Below, in pieces: positions 46,721 to 54,221 of a DNA stretch of 64,000 bases. The stretch spans positions 1 to 64,000 of the forward strand of contig NZ_JODS01000021.1 of NCBI RefSeq assembly GCF_000718025.1. Reading direction: 5' to 3'. Below the pieces are notes generated by a model. It saw only the letters and a program-made list of their open reading frames with translations, did not search any database and was not told where the DNA came from. Source of the DNA: Kitasatospora purpeofusca (GTDB lineage: Bacteria > Actinomycetota > Actinomycetes > Streptomycetales > Streptomycetaceae). How positions within the stretch are numbered: position 1 is the stretch's first letter; every line of letters begins with the position of its first letter. The translations under genes were made by a program, and so were the position numbers.

Positions 46721-48082
46721 GTGTCGACCAATCATCCTGCCAATTCGCCGGCCGACGGGGACTCGCCGCCGACCCCCGCCCCGCCCTCTGCGCCGCTCTC
46801 CGCGCTGCCGTCCGCGCGGCCCTCCGCGCCGCCGCGGTCCCGCTACCGGCGGCTGGCCCGGGGAGCCTTCGCCGACCTCAGCCCTCTCCGGTACCACGCC
46901 GACTACCGGCGGGTGTGGTTCGGCCAGTCCATCTCCTCCATAGGCCAGCAGATGACGGCCGTCGCCGTCTCCGTGCAGGTCTACGACCTGACCGGCTCCA
47001 CCTTCGCCACCGGCCTGGTCGGCCTCTTCTCCCTGGTCCCGCTGATCGCCTTCGGCCTCTACGGCGGCGCCATCGCCGACACCGCCGACCGCCGCCGCCT
47101 CGGCCTGATCGGCTCGGCCGGCCTCGCCGTCGTCTCCGCCGTGCTCGCCGCGCAGGCGATCGCGGGCGTCGGCCTCGTCGCGGTCCTCTACGCCGCGGTG
47201 GCCCTCCAGGCCGCCTTCTTCGCGCTCGCCTCGCCGGCCCGCTCGGCGATGATCCCGCGTCTCGTCCCCGCCGAGCGGCTCCCCGCCGCCAACGCCCTGA
47301 ACACCGTCAGCATGAACCTCGGCCTCACCGTCGGCCCCATGATCGGCGGCGTCCTCATCGGCGCCTACGGAGTCCAGGCCGCCTACCTGGTCGACACCGT
47401 CGCCTTCGGAGCCACCCTCTACGCGATGTGGCGCCTGCCCGCCATGCGCCCGCTCGGCGACCGCAAGGGCCGCGCCTCCGTCCTCGACGGCCTCCGCTTC
47501 CTGCGCGAGCAGCCCAACCTTCGCACCAGCTTCCTCGCCGACCTCGCCGCGATGATCTTCGGCATGCCGCGCGCCCTCTTCCCGGCCCTCGCCATCACCT
47601 TCTACGGCGGCGACGCCCGCACCGTCGGCCTGCTCGCCGCCGCCCCCGCCGTCGGCGCCCTGGCCGGCGCCCTCTTCTCCGGCTGGGTCGGCCGCATCCA
47701 CCGCCAGGGCGCCGCCGTCATGACCGCCGTCGCCGCCTGGGGCCTCGCCATCGCCGCCTTCGGCCTGGCCCGCAACCTCTGGCTCGGCCTCCTCCTGCTC
47801 GCCGCCGCCGGCTGCGCCGACACCATCAGCATGATCTTCCGCAACACGATGATGCAGGTCGCCGCCCCCGACGAGATGCGCGGCCGCCTCCAGGGCGTCT
47901 TCATCGTGATCGTCGCCGGCGGCCCCCGCCTCGGCGACTTCGAGTCTGGCGCCGTCGCCTCCCTCACCAGCCCGACCGTCTCCGTCGTCAGCGGCGGCCT
48001 CGCCTGCGTCGCCGCCATCCTCCTCCTCGCCGCCCGCTGCCCCGCCTTCCTCCGCTACGACGCCCGCCACCCCACCCCCTGA
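46721..48082 (+). CDS. MFS transporter (EntS/MFS_3 type exporter)
   Basis: 453 aa from GTG at 46721. A Pro/Ser/Ala lead of ~45 residues precedes about 10-12 membrane helices (MTAVAVSVQVYDLTGSTFAT, GLVGLFSLVPLIAFGLYGGA, SVVSGGLACVAAILLLAARC). The loop motif GGAIADTADRRRLGLIG is the MFS motif A. Subfamily resembles the enterobactin exporter group. Paired with MarR, suggesting drug or siderophore efflux; substrate unknown. Confidence 0.88.
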   Translation: MSTNHPANSPADGDSPPTPAPPSAPLSALPSARPSAPPRSRYRRLARGAFADLSPLRYHADYRRVWFGQSISSIGQQMTAVAVSVQVYDLTGSTFATGLVGLFSLVPLIAFGLYGGAIADTADRRRLGLIGSAGLAVVSAVLAAQAIAGVGLVAVLYAAVALQAAFFALASPARSAMIPRLVPAERLPAANALNTVSMNLGLTVGPMIGGVLIGAYGVQAAYLVDTVAFGATLYAMWRLPAMRPLGDRKGRASVLDGLRFLREQPNLRTSFLADLAAMIFGMPRALFPALAITFYGGDARTVGLLAAAPAVGALAGALFSGWVGRIHRQGAAVMTAVAAWGLAIAAFGLARNLWLGLLLLAAAGCADTISMIFRNTMMQVAAPDEMRGRLQGVFIVIVAGGPRLGDFESGAVASLTSPTVSVVSGGLACVAAILLLAARCPAFLRYDARHPTP

Positions 48083-48227
48083 CCCCCACCCCACCCACCC
48101 CCCGACAACCCTGCAGCGAGCACCCCCCGACGTGCTGTATTGTTTTCCTCGTCGCCGGGTGAACCGGCCGACAAGGTCGAGAAACCCGAAGCCGAGCCCC
48201 CCAGGCTCAGCCCGGGCCACGAGACCA

Positions 48228-48301
<74 letters not shown>

Positions 48302-48311
48302 CGTGAGTCGG

Positions 48312-48352
48312 AAAGGCCGTTGGCCGGGAGAAATCCCAGGTCAGCGGCCTTT
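48312..48352 (+). terminator. Terminator after tRNA-Pro
   Basis: aaaggccg ... cggccttt, with a partly paired inner part (ggga/tccc) and followed by T residues. Confidence 0.7.
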
Positions 48353-48369
48353 TGCGTGACGGTCCGTCA

Positions 48370-48418
48370 GGGACCAGGGAAATTGGTTCGCACACTGTCT
48401 GGGACCACTTTGGGACCA
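48370..48418. other. Attachment-site-like GGGACCA repeats next to tRNA-Pro
   Basis: GGGACCA occurs at 48370-48376, 48401-48407 and 48412-48418. Such short direct repeats just beyond a tRNA 3' end are typical integrase arm-type sites. No integrase gene lies beside them, and no second copy of the tRNA-Pro 3' end was found in the window. Confidence 0.45.
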
Positions 48419-48776
48419 GGGTGCCGGGTTGTGGGGTCGACCCCCTTTCGGGATGCCCGATTTGCCTGCTCTATTGATCACGCTCAGTGAGCGATGCTGG
48501 ATTGTAACAATTGATTTTCGGCCATGTTCTTGGCGGAAATCCCGCTTGCGTGGCGGAAGTTGGCCACCGCTGACAGTCTCTCAGGTGGCGGTGTTGCGTC
48601 AAAGAGGAAGCGTTCCGGGTCGCGCCACCGACGGCCAGGCAGTCCCGGCGGTCGGTGGCGTTGCTATGCGTGACGGCCCGCCGCTGGGGCGACCATTCCG
48701 CGCGCAGCCCGCACTCCATGTCGGACTGCATCGCCGGGAGCACACTTGACCCGGGCCCGAGTAGCCTTTCGTCCGG
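48419..48776. other. Non-coding accessory stretch
   Basis: About 360 bp with lower GC than the core. Contains palindromes cgctc-agt-gagcg (48481-48493) and attgt-a-acaat (48501-48511), and a hairpin with arms 48623-48632 and 48651-48660 that could terminate the minus-strand gene to the right. No gene supported. Confidence 0.5.
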
Positions 48777-49520
48777 TTACGTGCCGGGAAGGCCCAGCCG
48801 GTCGAAGGCGGGATCGCCGGGGAACGCGACCGACTCGATGCGCGCCGGCGGGATCGGGGACGTGTAGTGGACGGTGGCGTCGGCGGCTTCGCCAAGCGCC
48901 TTGCCCAGGAGCACGTGCGCCAGCGACGGGGCGGTGCTGTGAGGCTGGCCGTCGGTCAGGTCCAGGAGGCAGGTGACGACGGCCGGGCGGCCGAGCGACC
49001 GCAGTAGGTCCGTCATCTCCGGGTCGTTCTCCCAGGGCTGGTAGACCGCCTCCCCGCCCCAGAACTGCTGCAGGCGCCAGCCGAGGGTCTGGTTGGGGGC
49101 GAGGGCGTCGCCGGACAGCGTCAGGAACACGAAGCCTTTCCGTCCGCCGGCCTTGCGGGTGATGAGGTTCGCTTCCTTCAATGCCGTGTACTGCGGGGTG
49201 GTGAGGTGGCCGAGATCGGCGGCGCGGGCGAGGCGGTCGGCGATACCCTGGTCGTCGGCGAGTAGTAGTCCGTGCTCCTGGATGCTGTCCGCTTCGTGGT
49301 CCAGCAAGCGAGTGCAGTGCCGTGCCCGGACGAAGTGCCCGGCGAGCAGCGGGGCTATCGCGTCCAGGTCGGTGTAGCCGCCGATGTCGGTGTCAGTGAA
49401 GCAATCCCGGGGAAGTGCGGCGGCGGCATGCCGCTGGGTGAACCCGGTGACGAGGTCGGCCAGCGGGGTGGGCCAGGTCGCTGGGGCGTCCACGTCGATG
49501 ACGGGGCGTGTGGAAGTCAT
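48777..49520 (-). CDS. Hypothetical protein, possible ADP-ribosyltransferase-like fold
   Basis: 247 aa from ATG at 49520, chosen for GGAGG nine bases upstream (a GTG at 49565 would lie before this site). Middle part: ARHCTRLLDHEADSIQEHGL followed by GFVFLTLSGDALAPNQTLG and QQFWGGEAVYQPW. The H-x-T-R ... I-x-x-x-G-L pattern and the later aromatic/Glu segment recall DarT-like or RNA 2'-phosphotransferase-like ART folds, but the match is weak. It starts 70 bp after the AlbA_2 gene on the same strand, so the two may be one transcript. Confidence 0.6.
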   Translation of the reverse strand: MTSTRPVIDVDAPATWPTPLADLVTGFTQRHAAAALPRDCFTDTDIGGYTDLDAIAPLLAGHFVRARHCTRLLDHEADSIQEHGLLLADDQGIADRLARAADLGHLTTPQYTALKEANLITRKAGGRKGFVFLTLSGDALAPNQTLGWRLQQFWGGEAVYQPWENDPEMTDLLRSLGRPAVVTCLLDLTDGQPHSTAPSLAHVLLGKALGEAADATVHYTSPIPPARIESVAFPGDPAFDRLGLPGT

Positions 49521-49590
49521 GCCGGGCATCCTCCCGTACAGCGGTGGTGTCGTGGCTGGCGTCACTGTGCGGCGTGACGCTGGCTGCTCG

Positions 49591-51423
49591 CTAGAAACGG
49601 TCCTCCGCCGCGTCGATGTATCCGAACGCCTGAGCCATCCGAACCAGCGCGCGGCGAAGCAGAAGCCGCCGTTTCCCGTCGGTCAGCTGCGGATCGGCGG
49701 TGATGGTGACGCTCATCTCCGTCAGCGGCGCGCGGTCGCTGCTGCCGAACGGGGCGAGGTCGACGAAGCGGTCCAGCGAGGGGGCCGCAGTGCCGTGGGG
49801 CGAACCGGTGGCGATCTGGAGCAGCACCGTCGGCGGCTGGGACCACGGTCGAGGTGCGTTCGTGTCGCCGACGGCGCTCGGCAGGACCTCGGTGGCGGTA
49901 CGCCAGGCCGCGAGCAGGGTCTCCTCGACCTCCTCCAGCGACAGTATTCGATAGGGCCTGGAGGCACGGGCCTCCGGGGCGGCAGGTTGTGCCGCAGTGC
50001 CTTCGAGGCGTACCTCGGCGCAGGAGACGACCGCTGAGTCCGTGGCGTTCGGAAGGGCGAGCATCACCGCTGCGGTGAGCGCCGGACCGTCCTCGCTGTG
50101 TCTGGTGCTGGAATAGCTGACGGCGTCTGCGGCATTGCGGTGCGGACCCGGTGCCCACATTCCCATCGGCATGTCGACGCCGTGCCGAAGGGAAAGGGTC
50201 CTCGCCGCGGCAGCGAGAGGGCAGAATGGCAGCGCCTGCAGAAGGGTGCGCCGGCGTTCCGGTATGACCTCCAACTCCCGTGCCGCTGCCCAGGGGAGAG
50301 TGGCCAGCGCCCGGACGCGGAGTTTTGGAGCGGGGGCGTCCGCGGTCCAGTTGCCAGCCGCTCTCGGCAGGTCGAAGCTGATTGCGGGAGTCGGCCGCCA
50401 GATCGGCTCCCCGTCGGTGGTGACCGTCAGCTGACCCGGGCCCCAGGCGCCCCCGACGAGCTCGACCGTCTCTGCATCCTCGAGCAGCGCCGTGGGGGTA
50501 CCGCCAGCTGGCGGAGCAGGAAAGCCGACGGCCGCGAGCGCCTGACCACCCGGCGCACCGGAGCCGCCCGCGAGCAGGTGCTGCCAGAGCGGCTCGGCCA
50601 CGGCGACCACCGACCGGCCCGGCAGCGCGCACAGCACCCAACCCGTTTTGTCTCCCAGGGCGGCGAAGTGCTGCACGAGACCCGGGCCATCCTCGTAGGC
50701 CGCGGCGGTCGGTTCGCCGAGCACCGCGCTACCTCCCAGACCGTCGTACGCGCGACGGAACGCCACCTCGCGCCCTGGGGCACCCTGGCCGACGTGGTAC
50801 CGGGGTTCGGCCTTGTCGCCGGCAGTGAGCTTGTCGACCAGGTCGTGAAGGGTACGGGAGGGAGCGCCGCTCACGGCCAGGCCCAGGGAGAGAAGTCGCT
50901 GGACCTCCGTTCTCGGCAGCCAGTGCGTCCCGTCGGACTCGCGCAGCGGCACCGCGACGGTGACCGGGTTCACCTGCCCGGGCTTGCCGTTGGGCGCGGC
51001 CACGACGTGCGGGAGATTCCCTACGGCCTGCGGCGGTACGTCGATGAACACGATGCCCTGCCCGGGGCCGCCGTGCTCGATCCACTCGATCGAGACGTTG
51101 CGCGGCGCCGGGGTGATGCGTTCCCGGAGGAGCTTGCGCATCTGGTCCAGGTCCACGGATGACCGGTCGAACGGCAGTAGCCGGTCGAGGATCTCCTGCC
51201 CGTTCTCCAGCCGGGTGCCGATACCGAGGACGATGACTCCTCCTTCGGTGGAGTTGGCGAAGGAGGCGATGTCCTTGGCCAGCTCCTCCACCGCCGAGGG
51301 GCTCTTCAGCTCGTACGGGGCGCCCTTGGCGTCCAGCCAGCGGCATTCCAGGAAGCCGAGGAGGGCCGAAGGGTTGTAGGCGTACAGGGCGGTTCGGGCC
51401 TGTTCGAGTCCGGTCTCTGGCAC
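49591..51423 (-). CDS. Schlafen/AlbA_2-domain protein
   Basis: 610 aa from GTG at 51423 (weak ribosome-binding site; longer frames upstream are atypical). The N-terminal ~150 residues are an AlbA_2 (Schlafen) domain: LECRWLDAKGAPYELKSPSA, then the hallmark AKDIASFANSTEGGVIVLGI, and QGIVFIDVPPQ. The rest (~450 residues) is unrecognised, with beta-rich segments. AlbA_2 proteins bind nucleic acid and include RNA nucleases and regulators; many sit in defence islands. It diverges from the SMC operon with 250 bp between, so it may regulate it or be a separate defence gene. Confidence 0.75.
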   Translation of the reverse strand: MPETGLEQARTALYAYNPSALLGFLECRWLDAKGAPYELKSPSAVEELAKDIASFANSTEGGVIVLGIGTRLENGQEILDRLLPFDRSSVDLDQMRKLLRERITPAPRNVSIEWIEHGGPGQGIVFIDVPPQAVGNLPHVVAAPNGKPGQVNPVTVAVPLRESDGTHWLPRTEVQRLLSLGLAVSGAPSRTLHDLVDKLTAGDKAEPRYHVGQGAPGREVAFRRAYDGLGGSAVLGEPTAAAYEDGPGLVQHFAALGDKTGWVLCALPGRSVVAVAEPLWQHLLAGGSGAPGGQALAAVGFPAPPAGGTPTALLEDAETVELVGGAWGPGQLTVTTDGEPIWRPTPAISFDLPRAAGNWTADAPAPKLRVRALATLPWAAARELEVIPERRRTLLQALPFCPLAAAARTLSLRHGVDMPMGMWAPGPHRNAADAVSYSSTRHSEDGPALTAAVMLALPNATDSAVVSCAEVRLEGTAAQPAAPEARASRPYRILSLEEVEETLLAAWRTATEVLPSAVGDTNAPRPWSQPPTVLLQIATGSPHGTAAPSLDRFVDLAPFGSSDRAPLTEMSVTITADPQLTDGKRRLLLRRALVRMAQAFGYIDAAEDRF

Positions 51424-51671
51424 CAGACCAGTATCCCGTGCGTGTCGGCGAGGATTCTCGGATTCGGCCCAGGTGGTGATGCTGGGGCGGCCGAGGGGAA
51501 GGGAGAAGTCGCGTTCGGCCGGCGGCGCTCGACGGCCGCCTGCACGTGCTGCTGCGCACGCAATGCCGACGAAGGGGGCGGGCGGCCGAATATCCCACAC
51601 CATCTCTTGTTGTAGGCGTTTCATAGGCGGACAATTGGTACAATTCGCGCTGCGAAACGGGGAAGTGCCGG

Positions 51672-52988
51672 ATGACTACGGATCCTCCCGAAGGCGACCT
51701 GCCTCAAGGCCCAGACGACCTGCCGAGCGGCCTCAGCCCACGACAGCAGGCCCTGAACGTGCGTGCATTCAGCGCAGTGGTCGCCAAGTTCAAAGAGGCG
51801 CTTCTGGAAGGACCGGAGGCACTGGCCGCTGCTCGCGACATCGTCGCCGCCTTCGCGGACAGCGAGGCATCTGGAGGACCGACCAAGAGCGATGTCTGGG
51901 CGCTGATCCGCGAGCGGCGCTCGCCGCAGTACGGCGAGGGGTTCTTCGAGGCCCGCTGGGCGATCTTCGAGCACTACGGTGCGATCCAGCCCTACCTCGC
52001 GAAGAAGTACCAGCAGCGCTATGCGCTGCACCCGGCCGTCGGGCCGGCCCTCCTGGTCCACGGACGGTTGCGCCGGCACCGCGGGATCGACGAACTTGTG
52101 GCGCTGCTCGACGAGACCAGGTCACTGATCGGACAGCGCACCCGCGACCGGGCCACCATCGAAGCCAACCTCTTGGACTGCCGGCACATGCTGAGCATCT
52201 ACGCGATCCACCTCGAACGCCTGGTAGCCGACGCCAGCATCCGGGAACTGGCTGAGGAGCAGCGGGAGCACAACCATCCCGGTCTGACAGAGAAGGTGAA
52301 GTTCCTCAACCAGGAGGTCTCCGATCACTTCCCGAACGACCACGCCCTCGACTTCCAGGCAGTTGCGCTGCTGAACGTCGAGCAGCGCTACCAGCGGGCG
52401 CTGACTGCCGCTCTCCAGCGGATTGTCGAGCAGGGTGGTCGTACTCTCGACTTTGCTGTGCTCAGCGCGGAGGAATACCTCGAAGCTGCCCGGCACGCCC
52501 CGCTGGCCCAACTCGGCGAGTTCGGTGCCGATCTTGTGGTGGATCCGCCGACCGTGTGGATCGACGCGGGCATGCTGATGAGGGCGGTCGAGGAGTTCGC
52601 CCCCTACACTCGGGTCCGTCGTCGCCCGGCCATGCCGCAGGTCTCGCCGGAGCCCGACCCGGTGCAACGGATGGGCGAGGCTCGTGTCCGCGAACGCAGC
52701 CGACAGGATCACCTGGCCGAGCGTGTCCTCGTGGAGGGTGACCGCGCAGATCTCACCGGTGAGCTCCAGCGCTCCCACTGGCCGGCCGCCGCCCGCCTGC
52801 TCGCAGACCTGATCGGGCTCGACGCGGACCCGTACGCGCCGTACCGCCTGGAGATCGGCATCAACCTGATCATCGACCGGATCGGCTGGGTCACCTACCT
52901 TCACCCCGTCGTCCTCCACCGGCAGGACGCCGAGGCAACTGAACACCTGCATCGCCGCAGATACGAGGAGCGCCATGGAACCCTCTGA
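51672..52988 (+). CDS. SMC-system subunit 1, JetA/kleisin-position protein
   Basis: 438 aa from ATG at 51672. First of five overlapping genes. No family is recognised with certainty. It is mostly helical: RQQALNVRAFSAVVAKFKEA at the start, WALIRERRSPQYGEGFFEAR, and a coiled stretch RLVADASIRELAEEQREHNH. It ends in a compact winged-helix-like part (LTGELQRSHWPAAARLLADL, IGINLIIDRIGWVTYLHP). Size and first position correspond to JetA/MksF, the kleisin that bridges SMC heads. Assignment is from gene order and helical composition, not from a diagnostic motif. The next gene overlaps by 14 bp. Confidence 0.55.
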   Translation: MTTDPPEGDLPQGPDDLPSGLSPRQQALNVRAFSAVVAKFKEALLEGPEALAAARDIVAAFADSEASGGPTKSDVWALIRERRSPQYGEGFFEARWAIFEHYGAIQPYLAKKYQQRYALHPAVGPALLVHGRLRRHRGIDELVALLDETRSLIGQRTRDRATIEANLLDCRHMLSIYAIHLERLVADASIRELAEEQREHNHPGLTEKVKFLNQEVSDHFPNDHALDFQAVALLNVEQRYQRALTAALQRIVEQGGRTLDFAVLSAEEYLEAARHAPLAQLGEFGADLVVDPPTVWIDAGMLMRAVEEFAPYTRVRRRPAMPQVSPEPDPVQRMGEARVRERSRQDHLAERVLVEGDRADLTGELQRSHWPAAARLLADLIGLDADPYAPYRLEIGINLIIDRIGWVTYLHPVVLHRQDAEATEHLHRRRYEERHGTL

Positions 52989-53568
52989 CCCCGCCTATCT
53001 CCTGGCCGCCGCCCGTGCTCAGGGACTGATCGACATGCATGGCCTGTCGGCACAGGCTGTCGAGAGCACGCAGCACCGGGCACTCGCCTGCGGTAGACGG
53101 CTCGTGGACTGCTCCGCTCCTGTCCCACCGCCTGCTCTTACTTCCGGCCGACCGGGCGAGATCCGCCGGGTGCGGACCCTGGGGTGGTCCGTTCCGCCGG
53201 TGCCAGAGGAAACGGCCGCCTACCCGGTGCGGCGGCTGAGCCCGACGCAGTCGCTCACCTTCGCGATGTGTCTCGCGGCGGGCTGGCGGGACGTTCGTCG
53301 GCCGGTGTACCCCGGCAAGCCGTTCGACCGCGCGCTGATCATCGATGCCTTGGTGGAAATCGGCGCCGACTCCAAGACGGTCAAGGACGCTCTCGACACC
53401 GAGCTGCCTCTCCTGCTGCTCGTCTACAGCGAGGGCGCCAAGCTCCATCTCGGTCCCGCAGTCGCGGCCCTGCCCGACACCTTCACCGAGGCCGTCCGCC
53501 GCATGCACGACCACCTGCCCCGCCCGCCCGAGGGCGGCGACCACCCCCCGCAGGAGGGTGCACCATGA
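52975..53568 (+). CDS. SMC-system subunit 2, small protein (possible kite)
   Basis: 197 aa from ATG at 52975, inside the end of the first gene, so translationally coupled. Residues ~25-80 are Pro/Arg-rich and flexible. The C-terminal half is ordered: RRLSPTQSLTFAMCLAAGWR and DRALIIDALVEIGADSKTVK, then TELPLLLLVYSEGAKLHLGP, a pattern compatible with winged helix. JetABCD systems have one kite gene; here two small genes precede the SMC gene, so this one may pair with the next as a kite heterodimer. No known family matched. Confidence 0.5.
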   Translation: MEPSDPAYLLAAARAQGLIDMHGLSAQAVESTQHRALACGRRLVDCSAPVPPPALTSGRPGEIRRVRTLGWSVPPVPEETAAYPVRRLSPTQSLTFAMCLAAGWRDVRRPVYPGKPFDRALIIDALVEIGADSKTVKDALDTELPLLLLVYSEGAKLHLGPAVAALPDTFTEAVRRMHDHLPRPPEGGDHPPQEGAP

Positions 53569-54221
53569 CCGAGATCCTCTCCGACCGGGAAGAGACCCTC
53601 GTGCTCGCTGCCGTCGCCGCCCTGGAGGCGGCCGACGGCCTTGTTCCGGCTGAGGTGTTTCCCGCGCTCGCCGACGATGCACTGCGCGCCGTCGTCGCCA
53701 GCCGCCTGAGAGCCGCCGGCCGTACTCTCCTCGCCCGTGAGCACCGCACTGTCGCCGGGTACACCAGCGGCTACGACGACACCGTGGCACGCACGCTCGC
53801 GTCCGACGGGATCGGCCTCCTCCCGGAGGCCGACCGAGTCGTGCTGGCCATCGTCCTGCTGCGCACCGTGGCGATACCCCGCGCCGGCGGCAAGCACCAG
53901 TCCACCTCCTGGCTCAGCGACGGCCCCGGCACCTCCATCACAGAGATCCACAGCAACACCGACGACGACCTCACCTACACGCTGATCCGCCCCGCCGTGC
54001 GGCGGCTGAAGGCCCGGCGCCTGCTGCGCACCGGGTACCTCGGGCAGATCCTGCCCGGCCCGGCCCTGCTACGGCTCACCGACGCGCAGTCGGCCCGCCT
54101 GTGGGAGGACCTGGTCCTCGTCACCCTGCCCGACTCCCCGTTCGCCGACGTCATCCGGCGCCAACGCGAGCGGCGGAACCCGGCACCAGCGTCCCGCCCC
54201 GCCGAGGAGCTCGAACCATGA
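53565..54221 (+). CDS. SMC-system subunit 3, JetB/kite-position protein
   Basis: 218 aa from ATG at 53565, with an ATGA overlap with the previous stop and GGAGG upstream (the same frame is open further upstream, but only this start is coupled). Two winged-helix-like parts: LSDREETLVLAAVAALEAAD to VVASRLRAAGRTL, and LPEADRVVLAIVLLRTVAIP followed by LIRPAVRRLKARRLLRTGYL. Kite proteins such as MukE, ScpB and JetB have exactly this double winged-helix make-up and precede the SMC gene. It ends in ATGA overlapping the SMC gene. Confidence 0.6.
   Translation: MTEILSDREETLVLAAVAALEAADGLVPAEVFPALADDALRAVVASRLRAAGRTLLAREHRTVAGYTSGYDDTVARTLASDGIGLLPEADRVVLAIVLLRTVAIPRAGGKHQSTSWLSDGPGTSITEIHSNTDDDLTYTLIRPAVRRLKARRLLRTGYLGQILPGPALLRLTDAQSARLWEDLVLVTLPDSPFADVIRRQRERRNPAPASRPAEELEP

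Noticed and set aside
53184..53564. Upstream extension of the third SMC-operon gene
   Set aside because: It is antisense-like filler in the frame of the second gene (GRRRLQDGQGRSRHRAA type); the ATG at 53565 has GGAGG and a coupled overlap.
54101..54217. Upstream extension of the SMC ATPase gene
   Set aside because: The extra 39 codons overlap the preceding gene and read as Arg/Pro-rich shadow; the ATGA-coupled ATG at 54218 is the natural start.
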